From Thiohalophilus thiocyanatoxydans (GTDB lineage Bacteria > Pseudomonadota > Gammaproteobacteria > UBA6429 > Thiohalophilaceae): a stretch of 64,000 nt of DNA. The notes beneath the pieces were generated by a model. It was not told the DNA's origin. It was given only the letters and a program-made list of their open reading frames with translations, and did no database searches. Made by a program: the position numbers and the translations under genes. The stretch lies in NCBI RefSeq assembly GCF_004366735.1, contig NZ_SOQX01000001.1, forward strand, positions 620,001 through 684,000, given 5' to 3'. Shown piece by piece: positions 27,557 through 36,384 of the stretch; positions within the stretch are counted from its first letter, which is position 1, and each line of letters begins with the position of its first letter.

Positions 27557-28024
27557 TCAGCCGAAGTAGCGCCCGCCACTGGCAATGGCCACGGTAATCA
27601 CCCCCAGCAGGGTATTGAGTCCCACCAGCATCCGGATCTGCCCGAGTTTCTGGCCGCCGGTCGGCCAGTCTTGCAGCAAGACTGCCTGTTTCAGGCGTCG
27701 ATAAGGCGCAAAGAAGACATGCAGGTAGATCAGGATCATGATAATGCCGATGCCGTTCATCAGGTGGATATAGATCGGGGCGTTGGCAAATCCGCCGAAC
27801 AGGCTAAACAGCATCCAGTAACCGGTCAGCGGCAACAGGATGACACTGGCCCAGACCCAGGGGAAGAACTTGCCGAAGGTGCCGACCCAGAGTGTCAATC
27901 GCACTGGGGGCTCAAGCTGCGTGGCGGCTACAGGGCGCAGGCATACATAGGCAAAAAACATTCCGCCCACCCAGATGACGGCGGAGAGCAAGTGCAGGGC
28001 AATCAAGAGACTGTTCATATTCAT
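27557..28024 (-). CDS. CopD-family membrane protein
   Basis: A 155-residue protein with four membrane segments. The N-terminal helix reads LIALHLLSAVIWVGGMFFAYVCLRP with the conserved His and WxGGM of the CopD/HemJ-like family. Stand-alone copies of this size are annotated CopD family and linked to copper import or haem/copper handling. It lies at the edge of the copper region with no operon partner; repeat block downstream. Confidence 0.85.
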   Translation of the reverse strand: MNMNSLLIALHLLSAVIWVGGMFFAYVCLRPVAATQLEPPVRLTLWVGTFGKFFPWVWASVILLPLTGYWMLFSLFGGFANAPIYIHLMNGIGIIMILIYLHVFFAPYRRLKQAVLLQDWPTGGQKLGQIRMLVGLNTLLGVITVAIASGGRYFG

Positions 28025-28300
28025 AAAACGATTCCTTGGGTTTTTATTATTTCAGCGCAGATACGCCGCAAAGCGCGCACTGCCGGCCCTGGCGACGTGT
28101 GCAGGGGGCTTTTCCCGAGACCTTGTTCAGCTCATACTAATTAATAAGGTGTCATACAACGTCGGCGCCGTAATACCTTGTATTTTAAAGGGTTTATAGG
28201 CCTGTGTCGGCGGCGACCGCTGGCAAAACCAGCCCATATGTTGCCACAAAATGCTGAAAAATCCGAACTGATCAGGTAAAGTCTGCGGTTCATTTTTCCA

Positions 28301-28327
28301 GCCGGCCGCGCCACGGGCGCGGCCGGC
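28301..28327. promoter_or_regulatory. 12-bp GC-rich hairpin in the rpe leader
   Basis: GCCGGCCGCGCC and GGCGCGGCCGGC with a 3-base loop, perfectly paired, 36 bases before the rpe start codon. Without a T-run it is more likely an RNA stability or control element than a clean terminator. Confidence 0.45.
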
Positions 28328-28363
28328 GATATTTTAAATATTATCAAGCGAAGAGGCGAACCC

Positions 28364-29053
28364 ATGGCCGATTATAAAATTGCCCCGTCCATCCTGTCCG
28401 CGGACTTTGCCCGCCTGGGCGAGGAAGTGGTCAACGTACTGAATTCGGGTGCCGACATTGTCCATTTTGATGTGATGGACAACCATTATGTCCCCAACCT
28501 GACCATCGGGCCGCTGGTCTGCGAAGCCCTGCGCAAGCATGGCGTGACCGCGCCTATCGACGTGCACTTGATGGTCAAGCCGGTGGATCGGATTATTCCC
28601 GACTTTGCCGAGGCCGGCGCCACCTACATCACCTTCCACCCGGAAGCCTCCGACCATATCGATCGCTCCCTGCAGCTGGTGCGCGACAGCGGCTGCAAAT
28701 CCGGGCTGGTGTTCAACCCGGCCACCCCGCTGGATTACCTCAAGCATGTCATGGACAAGGTCGACATGATTTTGCTGATGTCGGTCAATCCCGGCTTCGG
28801 CGGCCAGTCCTTCATCCCCGGCACCCTCGACAAACTGCGCGAAGCACGCAAACTGATCGACGAATCCGGTTATGACATCCAGCTGGAAGTCGATGGCGGC
28901 GTCAAAGCCGACAATATCCGCGAAATCGCGGAAGCGGGCGCGGATACCTTTGTCTCCGGCTCGGCAATTTTCGGCAAGGGCCAGGACAGCGATCCCAACG
29001 GTTATGATTCCATCATCAAACAGATGCGGGAAGAACTGGCCAAGGCGGGTTAA
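28364..29053 (+). CDS. rpe: Ribulose-phosphate 3-epimerase
   Basis: A 229-residue TIM-barrel epimerase converting xylulose-5-P and ribulose-5-P, used by the Calvin cycle and the pentose-phosphate path. Metal and catalytic residues are visible in [30 protein letters not shown] and EVDGGVK. An AGAGG site lies 10 bases before the ATG. It heads the conserved gammaproteobacterial order rpe-gph-trpE. Confidence 0.98.
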   Translation: MADYKIAPSILSADFARLGEEVVNVLNSGADIVHFDVMDNHYVPNLTIGPLVCEALRKHGVTAPIDVHLMVKPVDRIIPDFAEAGATYITFHPEASDHIDRSLQLVRDSGCKSGLVFNPATPLDYLKHVMDKVDMILLMSVNPGFGGQSFIPGTLDKLREARKLIDESGYDIQLEVDGGVKADNIREIAEAGADTFVSGSAIFGKGQDSDPNGYDSIIKQMREELAKAG

Positions 29054-29055
29054 CC

Positions 29056-29180
29056 ATAGGGCGGGAAAGTAACGCGGAGTTCGCGGAGCCGCGGAGACGC
29101 AGAGCAATGAATTGTTTCGGTTTTGATCGGCAAGCATATTGTCTTCTCCGCGCCTCTGCGACTCCGCGTCCTCTGCGTTT
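29056..29180. repeat. Inverted CGCGGAGG/CGCAGAGC arm pair between rpe and gph
   Basis: Left arm about 29071-29105 and right arm about 29143-29180, both 8-base-period arrays, inverted to each other around a 38-base insert. The right arm runs up to the gph ribosome site. Confidence 0.85.
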
Positions 29181-29197
29181 TAATGCAGGAATCTGAA

Positions 29198-29887
29198 ATG
29201 CTGAAAAAACCGGAAATGATCTTGATCGATGTGGACGGCACGCTGGTGGACAGTGTGCCGGATCTTGCTTATTGCGCGAATGAGATGATGAAACGGCTGG
29301 GCATGCCGGAACCCGGCGAGCCGAAGGTCCGTGAATGGGTCGGTAATGGTGTTGAGCGTCTTGTTCGCCGGACGCTGATCGGCCAGCTCGACGGCGAACC
29401 GGACGATGCACTGTTCGATAAGGCCTATCCAGTTTATCTGGAGTTGTATGCCGAGAACACCAGCAAGCGCAGCAAGCCGTATCCGGGCGTCAAGGAAGGG
29501 CTGGAGTATCTCAAACAGGCGGGTTACCGGCTGGGGTGCGTGACCAACAAGGCGGAACAGTTTACCGTTCCGCTGCTCAAGGCGTTCGGTCTGTACGATT
29601 ATTTCGAGATCGTGGTCAGCGGCGACACCTTGCCGAAGAAGAAACCCGATCCCCAGCCGTTGCTGCACGTAGCCGAGTTTTTCGGCGTCGAGCCGTCGCA
29701 GGCACTGATGATTGGCGATTCGGTCAGCGATGTGACCGCCGCGCGGGCCGCCGGGTTCCAGATCGTTTGTATGAGCTACGGCTACAACCACGGCGTGGAT
29801 ATCCGCGAGGCGAATCCCGACGCGGTGATCGACTCCATGGCCGAGCTGCCCGATTTACTCAAACAGGCGGCGCGCGGCGCGGCCTGA
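29198..29887 (+). CDS. gph: Phosphoglycolate phosphatase
   Basis: A 229-residue HAD-family phosphatase with the nucleophile motif DVDGTLVDSVPDL near the N-terminus, VTNKAEQF (motif II), KKKPDPQPLL (motif III lysine) and GDSVSDVTAARAAG (motif IV). Hydrolyses the 2-phosphoglycolate formed when RuBisCO uses oxygen. The ATG at 29198 has AGGA 8 bases upstream; an in-frame ATG at 29183 is less well placed, and longer forms would be read from repeat DNA. Sits between rpe and trpE as in many gammaproteobacteria. Confidence 0.95.
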   Translation: MLKKPEMILIDVDGTLVDSVPDLAYCANEMMKRLGMPEPGEPKVREWVGNGVERLVRRTLIGQLDGEPDDALFDKAYPVYLELYAENTSKRSKPYPGVKEGLEYLKQAGYRLGCVTNKAEQFTVPLLKAFGLYDYFEIVVSGDTLPKKKPDPQPLLHVAEFFGVEPSQALMIGDSVSDVTAARAAGFQIVCMSYGYNHGVDIREANPDAVIDSMAELPDLLKQAARGAA

Positions 29888-29907
29888 ACGACAACTGTGA
29901 CCTGAAG

Positions 29908-29955
29908 ATGCCAAACCTGCTGAACAATACCTCTAACCGATGGCGCCACTGGTGA
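29908..29955 (+). CDS. trpL: Putative trp leader peptide
   Basis: A 15-residue reading frame ending in two tryptophan codons (MPNLLNNTSNRWRHW, TGG at 29941 and 29950), located 53 bases before trpE. A run of five Ts follows at 29970-29974. This is the arrangement of ribosome-mediated attenuation of trp operons. The ribosome site is weak (GAAG) and I could not fold a clean terminator stem by eye, so it is a candidate only. Confidence 0.5.
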   Translation: MPNLLNNTSNRWRHW

Positions 29956-30007
29956 GGCGGTGACTCCGGTTTTTGGTATATGATGGCAACTCTTCAGGTG
30001 ACAGTTT

Positions 30008-31492
30008 ATGAACGAGACACAATTTCAGGCGTACGCCAATCAGGGCTATAACCGCGTCCCGCTGGTGCGGGAGGTGCTGGCCGATCTCGATACCCCCTTA
30101 AGTACCTATCTCAAGCTGGCCGACGGGCCCTACAGCTACCTGTTCGAATCGGTGCAGGGCGGCGAGAAATGGGGCCGTTATTCCATCATCGGCCTGCCCT
30201 GCCAGACGGTCCTGCGCATTCACGGCCACGATATTCGCCTCTACCACAACGGCGAGATCATCGAACAGGAACAGGCCAGCGATCCGCTGGCCTGGATCGA
30301 AGCCTTTTACGCCCGCTACCGGGTCCTCGAGGACGACCGGTTACCGCGCTTCAACGGCGGCCTGGTCGGTTATTTCGGCTATGACACGATCCGGTACATC
30401 GAGCCGCGGCTGGCAACGTGTCCCAACGACGACGCACTGCACCTGCCGGATATCCTGCTGATGGTCTCCGACGAGATCGTGGTGTTCGATAATCTCTCCG
30501 GTAAGCTCTATGTCGTGCTCTATGTCGATCCGGGGCAGAGCGGCGCCTATCAACAGGGACAGGCGCGGCTGGATCAGTTGATTGCCCGCTTGCAGGAAAC
30601 CCCGCCCCGGCCGCCCAAGACGCGCTCGCTGAAGATCCATGAAGACGACTTTGTTTCCGGCTTCACGCAGCAGGGCTTCGAGTCGGCGGTGGAAAAGGCC
30701 AAGCAGTACATTGTGGACGGCGATGTGATGCAGGTCGTGCTGTCTCAACGCCTGTCGATCCCCTACGAGGCGCAGCCGCTGGATCTGTATCGCGCGCTGC
30801 GTAGTCTCAATCCCTCGCCCTACATGTTCTATCTGGATCTGGACGATTTTCACATCGTCGGCTCCTCGCCGGAGATCCTGGTGCGGGTGGAGGACGAGAC
30901 TGTCACCGTACGTCCGATTGCCGGCACCCGCCCGCGCGGCAAGAGCGACGAACAGGATCGGGCCCTGGAAGCCGAACTGCTCGCCGATCCCAAGGAACGG
31001 GCCGAGCACCTGATGCTGATCGATCTGGGGCGCAACGATGTCGGCCGTATTGCCGAGACCGGCAGCGTTCAGGTGACCGAAAACATGGCTGTGGAGCGTT
31101 ATTCCCACGTCATGCATATCGTCTCCAACGTCACCGGCAAGATCAAAGCCGGCATGTCCAACATGGACGTGCTGCGCGCCACCTTCCCGGCCGGCACCGT
31201 ATCCGGCGCGCCCAAGATTCGCGCCATGGAGATCATCGACGAACTCGAACCGGTCAAGCGCGGCGTCTATGCCGGTGCGGTGGGCTACCTCTCCTGGTCC
31301 GGCAACATGGACACCGCCATCGCCATCCGCACTGCTGTGATCAAGGACAAACAACTGCACATCCAGGCCGGCGCCGGCATCGTCCACGACTCCGTTCCAC
31401 GCAACGAATGGGACGAAACCATGAACAAAGGCCGCGCCATCTTCCGCGCCGTCGCCCTCGCCGAAGCCGGCCTGGACGGGGCGCACCGATAG
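30008..31492 (+). CDS. trpE: Anthranilate synthase component I
   Basis: A 494-residue chorismate-using enzyme. The N-terminal half has [18 protein letters not shown], where Trp feedback residues usually lie. The C-terminal chorismate-binding domain has [32 protein letters not shown] and the [11 protein letters not shown] signature. It makes anthranilate with TrpG. A candidate leader peptide precedes it. A GxxExxY repeat cassette separates it from trpG. Confidence 0.97.
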   Translation: MNETQFQAYANQGYNRVPLVREVLADLDTPLSTYLKLADGPYSYLFESVQGGEKWGRYSIIGLPCQTVLRIHGHDIRLYHNGEIIEQEQASDPLAWIEAFYARYRVLEDDRLPRFNGGLVGYFGYDTIRYIEPRLATCPNDDALHLPDILLMVSDEIVVFDNLSGKLYVVLYVDPGQSGAYQQGQARLDQLIARLQETPPRPPKTRSLKIHEDDFVSGFTQQGFESAVEKAKQYIVDGDVMQVVLSQRLSIPYEAQPLDLYRALRSLNPSPYMFYLDLDDFHIVGSSPEILVRVEDETVTVRPIAGTRPRGKSDEQDRALEAELLADPKERAEHLMLIDLGRNDVGRIAETGSVQVTENMAVERYSHVMHIVSNVTGKIKAGMSNMDVLRATFPAGTVSGAPKIRAMEIIDELEPVKRGVYAGAVGYLSWSGNMDTAIAIRTAVIKDKQLHIQAGAGIVHDSVPRNEWDETMNKGRAIFRAVALAEAGLDGAHR

Positions 31493-31501
31493 GCTGGTAT
31501 A

Positions 31502-31980
31502 TTTAACGCGGAGGACGCAGAGTCGCGGAGGCGCAGAGGAATTAAATAATGCAAAGGAGTTGCATATGCACGAAAATGATCTCGCAGGAGAAATAATCGG
31601 TGCAGCGATAGAGGTACATCGGATACTTGGTCCGGGACTGCTGGAATCGGCATATCATGAATGCCTGAAACATGAATTACGGATTCGAGGTATCGGATAT
31701 GAATCAGAGGTTCCAATTCCCCTGGTATACAAGGGGATCGTGGTTGACCAGGTTTATAGAGCTGACTTTATGGTAGATAACAAGGTGGTTGTCGAGCTGA
31801 AATCGCTAGAGGAAATTAAAGATATACATAAATCTCAGGTTCTAACCTATTTAAAGCTGACAGGCAGGAAACTGGGGTTGCTTATTAATTTCAGGACGTC
31901 ATTGATCAAGAACGGTATATATCGTGTTGCAAATAAATTGTAGTTCTCCGCGTCTCCGCGCCTCCGCGTCCTCTGCGTTT
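31502..31980 (+). mobile_element. Repeat-flanked cassette carrying a GxxExxY gene, between trpE and trpG
   Basis: The left arm 31502-31540 (AACGCGGAGGACGCAGAG, 8-base period) and inverted right arm 31944-31980 enclose one gene. The right arm begins at the base after that gene's stop codon. Same architecture as 12164-12626 but with a different arm family, so the arms are not simply part of one gene's end. Confidence 0.65.
31566..31943 (+). CDS. GxxExxY protein (PD-(D/E)XK-like family), second copy
   Basis: A 125-residue protein with the signature GPGLLESAY and the core DFMVDNKVVVELKSLEEI. It is similar along its length to the copy at 12197 (AYHECLKHEL against AYEACLKHEL; ending LLINFRTSLIKNGIYRV). 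A good AAAGGAG ribosome site precedes the ATG at 31566. The gene is AT-rich compared with trpE and trpG. Function unknown. Confidence 0.85.
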   Translation: MHENDLAGEIIGAAIEVHRILGPGLLESAYHECLKHELRIRGIGYESEVPIPLVYKGIVVDQVYRADFMVDNKVVVELKSLEEIKDIHKSQVLTYLKLTGRKLGLLINFRTSLIKNGIYRVANKL

Positions 31981-31997
31981 TTCGCAGGGAGTATACT

Positions 31998-32585
31998 ATG
32001 TTGCTGATGATAGATAATTACGACTCGTTTACCTACAACCTGGTCCAGTACTTCGGGGAACTGGGTGTGGAGGTGCAGGTTTATCGTAATGATCAAATTG
32101 CGCTGGACAGGATCGCCGAGTTGAAACCGGAGTACCTGGTGATATCGCCGGGCCCCTGCACGCCGAACGAGGCCGGGGTGTCGGTGGAGGCGATTCGCCG
32201 GTTTGCCGGCAAGTTGCCTATTCTTGGCGTTTGTCTCGGCCACCAGGCGATCGGTCAGGCCTTTGGCGGCAAGGTGGTGCATGCGGGCAGTATCATGCAC
32301 GGCAAGACCTCGATGATCTATCATCATGATACCGGGGTATTTAAAGGTCTGGATAATCCCCTTGAAGCGACCCGCTACCATTCGCTGGTCGTCGATAAGG
32401 ATTCGTTGCCCGATTGCCTGGAAGTCACCGCCTGGACCCGACAGGATAACCTCGAGTTGGACGAGATCATGGGCGTACGACACAAAGAGCTGGCCATCGA
32501 GGGGATCCAGTTTCACCCCGAGTCGATCCTGACCGAACACGGTCATGACATGCTGCGAAACTTTCTGGAGCAAAACCGAAGATAA
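31998..32585 (+). CDS. trpG: Anthranilate synthase component II (glutamine amidotransferase)
   Basis: A 195-residue class I amidotransferase: catalytic Cys79 in [16 protein letters not shown] and the His/Glu pair in FHPESIL near the C-terminus. It supplies ammonia to TrpE and probably also to PabB, as TrpG/PabA enzymes often do. The gene begins 18 bases after the cassette's right arm. Confidence 0.95.
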   Translation: MLLMIDNYDSFTYNLVQYFGELGVEVQVYRNDQIALDRIAELKPEYLVISPGPCTPNEAGVSVEAIRRFAGKLPILGVCLGHQAIGQAFGGKVVHAGSIMHGKTSMIYHHDTGVFKGLDNPLEATRYHSLVVDKDSLPDCLEVTAWTRQDNLELDEIMGVRHKELAIEGIQFHPESILTEHGHDMLRNFLEQNRR

Positions 32586-32760
32586 ATTTTACCGCAGAGA
32601 TGCGAAGATATAATTTTGAATGTTGAATTTTTAATGATGAATTAAGGTCACGACTTTTAATTCAAAATTCAAAACTTAAAATTCAACATTAAGCGTTATT
32701 TTGCGTCCTCCGCACCCAAACAACGGGCATAAACGCCTTTGCGGTAAATATTAATTAAAA
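32586..32760. repeat. Repeat block between trpG and trpD
   Basis: Contains an inverted pair of 7-base-period ATTCAAA-type arrays (about 32618-32635 and 32658-32690) and, at 32712-32735, an exact inverse copy of the 24-base unit found at 3503-3526. A CGCAGAGA-type half arm flanks it at each end. Confidence 0.8.
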
Positions 32761-32773
32761 ACGGGGCATAGAA

Positions 32774-33790
32774 ATGGAGATGACAGAAGCGATCAAGGCG
32801 GTGACCGAAAACCGCGATCTGACCGGCGAGGAGATGACGCAGGTGATGCGCCTGATTATGACCGGCGAGGCGACGCCGGCGCAGATCGGCGGCTTCCTGG
32901 TGGGGCTGCGCATGAAAGGCGAGACGGTGGATGAGATTGCCGCTGCCGCCGGGGTGATGCGCGAGCTGGCCACGAGAGTCAGCGTCAAGGGTGAACATCT
33001 GGTGGATACCTGCGGGACCGGCGGCGATGCGGCCAGTACGTTTAATATCTCCACCGCCAGCGCCTTTGTGGTGGCGGCGGCCGGCGGCCAGGTGGCCAAG
33101 CACGGCAACCGCTCGGTTTCCAGCCAATGCGGCAGTGCCGATGTCCTCGAAGTCGCGGGCATCAATCTGGACCTGACACCCGATCAGGTGGCGCGCTGTG
33201 TCGAAGAGGTGGGCGTGGGGTTCATGTTTGCGCCCAAACATCACAGCGCGATGAAACACGCCATCGGTCCGCGCCGTGAGATGGGCGTACGCACCATCTT
33301 TAACGTACTCGGCCCGCTTACCAATCCGGCGGGCGCACCGTACCAGGTGTTGGGGGTCTTCTCCGCGCAGTTGCTGGTGCCGCTGGCGGAAGTGCTTAAA
33401 AAGCTGGGCAGTAAACATGTGCTGGTAGTGCATGCCGAGGACGGTATGGATGAGGTGAGCATCGGCGCACCAACCCACGTGGCGGAACTCAAGGATGGCG
33501 AGGTCAGCAGCTATACCATCACCCCGGAACAGTTCGAACTGCAGCGCGCGGAGGTGGCTACACTGAAAGTGGACACTGCCGAGGCGTCGCTGGAGGTAAT
33601 CAAAAATCTGCTCAACAACCAGCCCGGTCCGGCCCGTGACATCGTCCTGCTCAACGCCGGGGCGGCGATCTACGCCGCCGATCTGGTGCCGAGTCTGGAA
33701 GCGGGCGTCAAACGCGCCGCCGAGGTCATCGCCGACGGCTCCGCTGCCGCCAAACTTGATGCCCTGGTCGAACTGTCCAGGTCGTTTTAA
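32774..33790 (+). CDS. trpD: Anthranilate phosphoribosyltransferase
   Basis: A 338-residue enzyme joining anthranilate to PRPP. Conserved motifs seen: [18 protein letters not shown] (PRPP loop), [18 protein letters not shown], and [12 protein letters not shown]. Full length. Repeat blocks lie on both sides, but the trp gene order is kept. Confidence 0.97.
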   Translation: MEMTEAIKAVTENRDLTGEEMTQVMRLIMTGEATPAQIGGFLVGLRMKGETVDEIAAAAGVMRELATRVSVKGEHLVDTCGTGGDAASTFNISTASAFVVAAAGGQVAKHGNRSVSSQCGSADVLEVAGINLDLTPDQVARCVEEVGVGFMFAPKHHSAMKHAIGPRREMGVRTIFNVLGPLTNPAGAPYQVLGVFSAQLLVPLAEVLKKLGSKHVLVVHAEDGMDEVSIGAPTHVAELKDGEVSSYTITPEQFELQRAEVATLKVDTAEASLEVIKNLLNNQPGPARDIVLLNAGAAIYAADLVPSLEAGVKRAAEVIADGSAAAKLDALVELSRSF

Positions 33791-33793
33791 AAG

Positions 33794-33960
33794 AAAATAT
33801 TTCACCGCAGAGGCGCAGAGAACACAGAGGTATAATTTTTAATGTTGAATTTTAAATCGTTAAGCCGGATATAATTCAAAATTCAACACGTTAAGCATTC
33901 TGATTTACTTAGTGTTCTCTGCGCCTCTGCGGTAAAAATTGAATTTTCAGGAACCTGTAA
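33794..33960. repeat. Inverted CGCAGAGA arm pair with nested TTGAATTT arms, between trpD and trpC
   Basis: Outer arms about 33802-33832 and 33911-33938 (ACCGCAGAGGCGCAGAG...CTCTGCGCCTCTGCGGT). Inner inverted pair about 33840-33856 and 33872-33888. Clean nested inverted structure. Confidence 0.85.
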
Positions 33961-33964
33961 TATC

Positions 33965-34762
33965 GTGACAGACACCCCCGACATTTTAAAAAAGATCATC
34001 GACCGCAAGCAGGAGGAAGTTGCCGAGCGCCAGCGGTTAACACCGTTCGTAGCACAACAGAATCGTGCTACCGAGGCACCGCCGGTGCGTGGTTTTGCGA
34101 AGGCGATCGAACAACGCCTGGCGGATAGCCTGCCGGCGGTGATCGCGGAGATCAAAAAAGCTTCACCCAGCAAGGGTGTGATGCGCGATCCGTTTGTCCC
34201 GGCCGACATCGCTCGCTCCTACGAGCAGGGCGGCGCTGCCTGTCTGTCGGTATTGACCGATATTGATTTTTTTCAGGGCAGTGATGAATTTCTGCAGCAG
34301 GCCCGTGAGGCCTGTGCCCTGCCGGTGTTGCGCAAGGATTTCATGATCGATCCATACCAGGTTCACGAGGCCCGCGCCATCGGTGCCGATTGTATTTTGC
34401 TGATCGTGGCCGTGCTTGACGATGCACAAATGCGTGAGCTGCACGATCTGGCGCGTCAGTCAGGGATGGATGTACTGGTGGAAGTGCATGATGCCGAAGA
34501 ACTGCAGCGGGCCCTGGCACTCGAAACACCGTTGGTCGGGATCAATAACCGCGATCTGCGCACCTTTGAAACCCGGCTGGAAACAACACTCGAACTGCTG
34601 GCGTCGATTCCCGACGATCGTATCGTCGTCACCGAAAGCGGCATCCATACCCCCAACGACGTCAAGCGCCTGCGCGATAACGGCGTCCACACCTTCCTTG
34701 TCGGCGAAGCCTTCATGGTCGCCGACGATCCCGGCGCCAGGCTCAAGGATTTGTTTGAGTAG
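33965..34762 (+). CDS. trpC: Indole-3-glycerol phosphate synthase
   Basis: A 265-residue TIM-barrel enzyme: [13 protein letters not shown] start, [45 protein letters not shown] and TESGIHTP are all family signatures. It begins with GTG at 33965 ([11 protein letters not shown]), with GGAA upstream. No TrpF domain is fused. Confidence 0.96.
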   Translation: MTDTPDILKKIIDRKQEEVAERQRLTPFVAQQNRATEAPPVRGFAKAIEQRLADSLPAVIAEIKKASPSKGVMRDPFVPADIARSYEQGGAACLSVLTDIDFFQGSDEFLQQAREACALPVLRKDFMIDPYQVHEARAIGADCILLIVAVLDDAQMRELHDLARQSGMDVLVEVHDAEELQRALALETPLVGINNRDLRTFETRLETTLELLASIPDDRIVVTESGIHTPNDVKRLRDNGVHTFLVGEAFMVADDPGARLKDLFE

Positions 34763-34777
34763 TAATTATACCGGGAT

Positions 34778-34925
34778 TAACGCGGAGGGCGCGGAGTCGC
34801 AGAGGCGCGGAGAACACAAAGTAATGTTGAATGTTGAATTAAATATAGCTCTGCAATTCAAAACTTAAAATTCAAAATTATACCTCTGCGACTCCGCGCC
34901 TCCGCGACCTCCGCGTTACTTCCCA
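34778..34925. repeat. Inverted CGCGGAGG arm pair with nested ATTCAAA arms, downstream of trpC
   Basis: Outer arms about 34779-34812 and 34883-34918, inner inverted arrays about 34823-34840 and 34856-34879. Same plan as the trpD-trpC block. It separates convergent trpC and the Crp-family gene. Confidence 0.85.
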
Positions 34926-34945
34926 GAGAGCAGGAAAAGCGGCAC

Positions 34946-35584
34946 TCAGCGGGTGCCGTAGACGACGATAGTCTTGCCCTTGACGTAGATCAGTCCCTGT
35001 TCTTCCATGGTTTTGAGGACACGGCCGACCATTTCGCGGGAGCAGCCGACGATGCGGCCGATTTCCTGGCGGGTGATGCGGATCTGCATGCCGTCGGGGT
35101 GGGTCATGGCATCGGGTTGTTTGCACAGGTCCAGCAGGGTGCGGGCGACGCGGCCGGTGACATCCATGAAGGCGAGGTCGCTGACCTTGCGACTGGTGTC
35201 GCGCAGGCGGGTGGCCATTTGCCGGGCCATGGCAAACAGGATGTCGGGTTGATCCTGGTACAGCTGGCGGAACTTGGCGTAGCTGATCTCCGCCACTTCG
35301 CAGGTGGTGCGGGCCCGGACCCAGGCACTGCGGTTGCGCTCCTCGTCGAACAGGCCCATCTCGCCAAAAAAGTCGCCCTTGTTGAGATAGGCGAGGACGA
35401 TTTCGCGCCCCTCTTCATCCTCGATCAGGACAGAGACGGAGCCGTCGACGATGTAATACAGGACTTCCGAGTCGTCTTCCGCATAGATGATGACGCTCTT
35501 GGCCGGATACTGACGCCGGTGGCAGTGCTCGAGGAAACTATCCAGCGAGGGAATACCCGTATTCTCAACCTTGGCCTGAACCAT
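34946..35584 (-). CDS. Crp-family regulator (Crp/Vfr-like)
   Basis: A 212-residue protein: N-terminal cyclic-nucleotide-binding barrel with [22 protein letters not shown] (the cAMP phosphate-binding stretch), dimer helix, and C-terminal winged helix with [26 protein letters not shown]. The length and motif are close to Crp/Vfr of pseudomonads. No Cys cluster, so it is not Fnr. Adjacent to trp genes as vfr is in several gammaproteobacteria. Confidence 0.9.
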   Translation of the reverse strand: MVQAKVENTGIPSLDSFLEHCHRRQYPAKSVIIYAEDDSEVLYYIVDGSVSVLIEDEEGREIVLAYLNKGDFFGEMGLFDEERNRSAWVRARTTCEVAEISYAKFRQLYQDQPDILFAMARQMATRLRDTSRKVSDLAFMDVTGRVARTLLDLCKQPDAMTHPDGMQIRITRQEIGRIVGCSREMVGRVLKTMEEQGLIYVKGKTIVVYGTR

Positions 35585-35800
35585 GTTTTTCCTTAAATAG
35601 AGTTTGCTGACGTCGGTTGCCGCCTATGTTATACCAATAATGCCTATTTACAATAGACGGGGCGGTTCGCATCATTGAATTGAGAAAATCGTCACCCCGC
35701 TGGCGGGTCGCGATGGCAGCGAAATTGCGGCCTGCTTCAGTATAGGAATTTCGAGACCGGTTGCATAGTAAACCAATATAATTTGGAGGGATATAGACTG

Positions 35801-36226
35801 ATGAAGGCGCGGATCAAGTGGGTTGAGGAGGCGACATTTGTCGGCGAGTCGGGCAGTGGCCACGCCGTGGTGATGGACGGGCCTCCGGAGCACGGTGGCC
35901 GAAATCTGGGGGTTCGTCCGATGGAAATGCTCTTGCTCGGTATGGGTGGTTGCACCAGTTTCGATGTGGTGAACATTCTGAAAAAATCGCGTCAGTCAAT
36001 AACCGACTGTTATGCTGAGTTGTATGCCGAGCGCGCCGAATCCGAACCCAAGGTCTTCACCCACATACACGTGCACTTTGTCATCACCGGCAAGGATCTC
36101 AGCGACAAACACGTCAAACGGGCGGTGGAGCTGTCGGCGGAAAAATATTGTTCCGCCTCGATTATGCTTGCCAATGGTGGTGTCGAGATCAGCCACGATT
36201 ATGAAGTAATCGAAACGAACGATTGA
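35801..36226 (+). CDS. OsmC/YhfA-family protein
   Basis: A 141-residue OsmC-like protein. Key parts are the GHAVVMDGPPEHGG segment, the GMGGCTSFDVVNILKK stretch with the conserved Cys, and a C-terminal KYCSASIMLANGG with the second Cys. Family members reduce organic hydroperoxides; the YhfA subgroup has no assigned substrate. A GGAGGG site lies 10 bases before the ATG at 35801. Confidence 0.9.
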   Translation: MKARIKWVEEATFVGESGSGHAVVMDGPPEHGGRNLGVRPMEMLLLGMGGCTSFDVVNILKKSRQSITDCYAELYAERAESEPKVFTHIHVHFVITGKDLSDKHVKRAVELSAEKYCSASIMLANGGVEISHDYEVIETND

Positions 36227-36270
36227 ATACGCACGCCCACCCCGAATGGAAGCGAATGAAAGGAGCAATC

Positions 36271-36384
36271 ATGCCGTCCACAAATGAAGGCGAAACAGTG
36301 CAGATCCCTGCGCCTGATCTGGCTCAGGTTGCCTTTTTCGTACAGCAGCCGGAAACCGAGATTTTGAGTGTCTGTCATGTCTGA
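36271..36384 (+). CDS. Putative 37-residue protein translationally coupled to the DUF885 gene
   Basis: The ATG at 36271 has an AAGGAG site 6-7 bases upstream. The frame (MPSTNEGETVQIPAPDLAQV...) ends in a TGA that overlaps the start region of the DUF885 gene. No family recognised. The good ribosome site and overlap suggest a real small protein or a coupling leader; not certain. Confidence 0.4.
   Translation: MPSTNEGETVQIPAPDLAQVAFFVQQPETEILSVCHV

Noticed and set aside
30341-31486. Long open frame antisense to trpE
   Set aside because: Shadow of trpE with no family signature.
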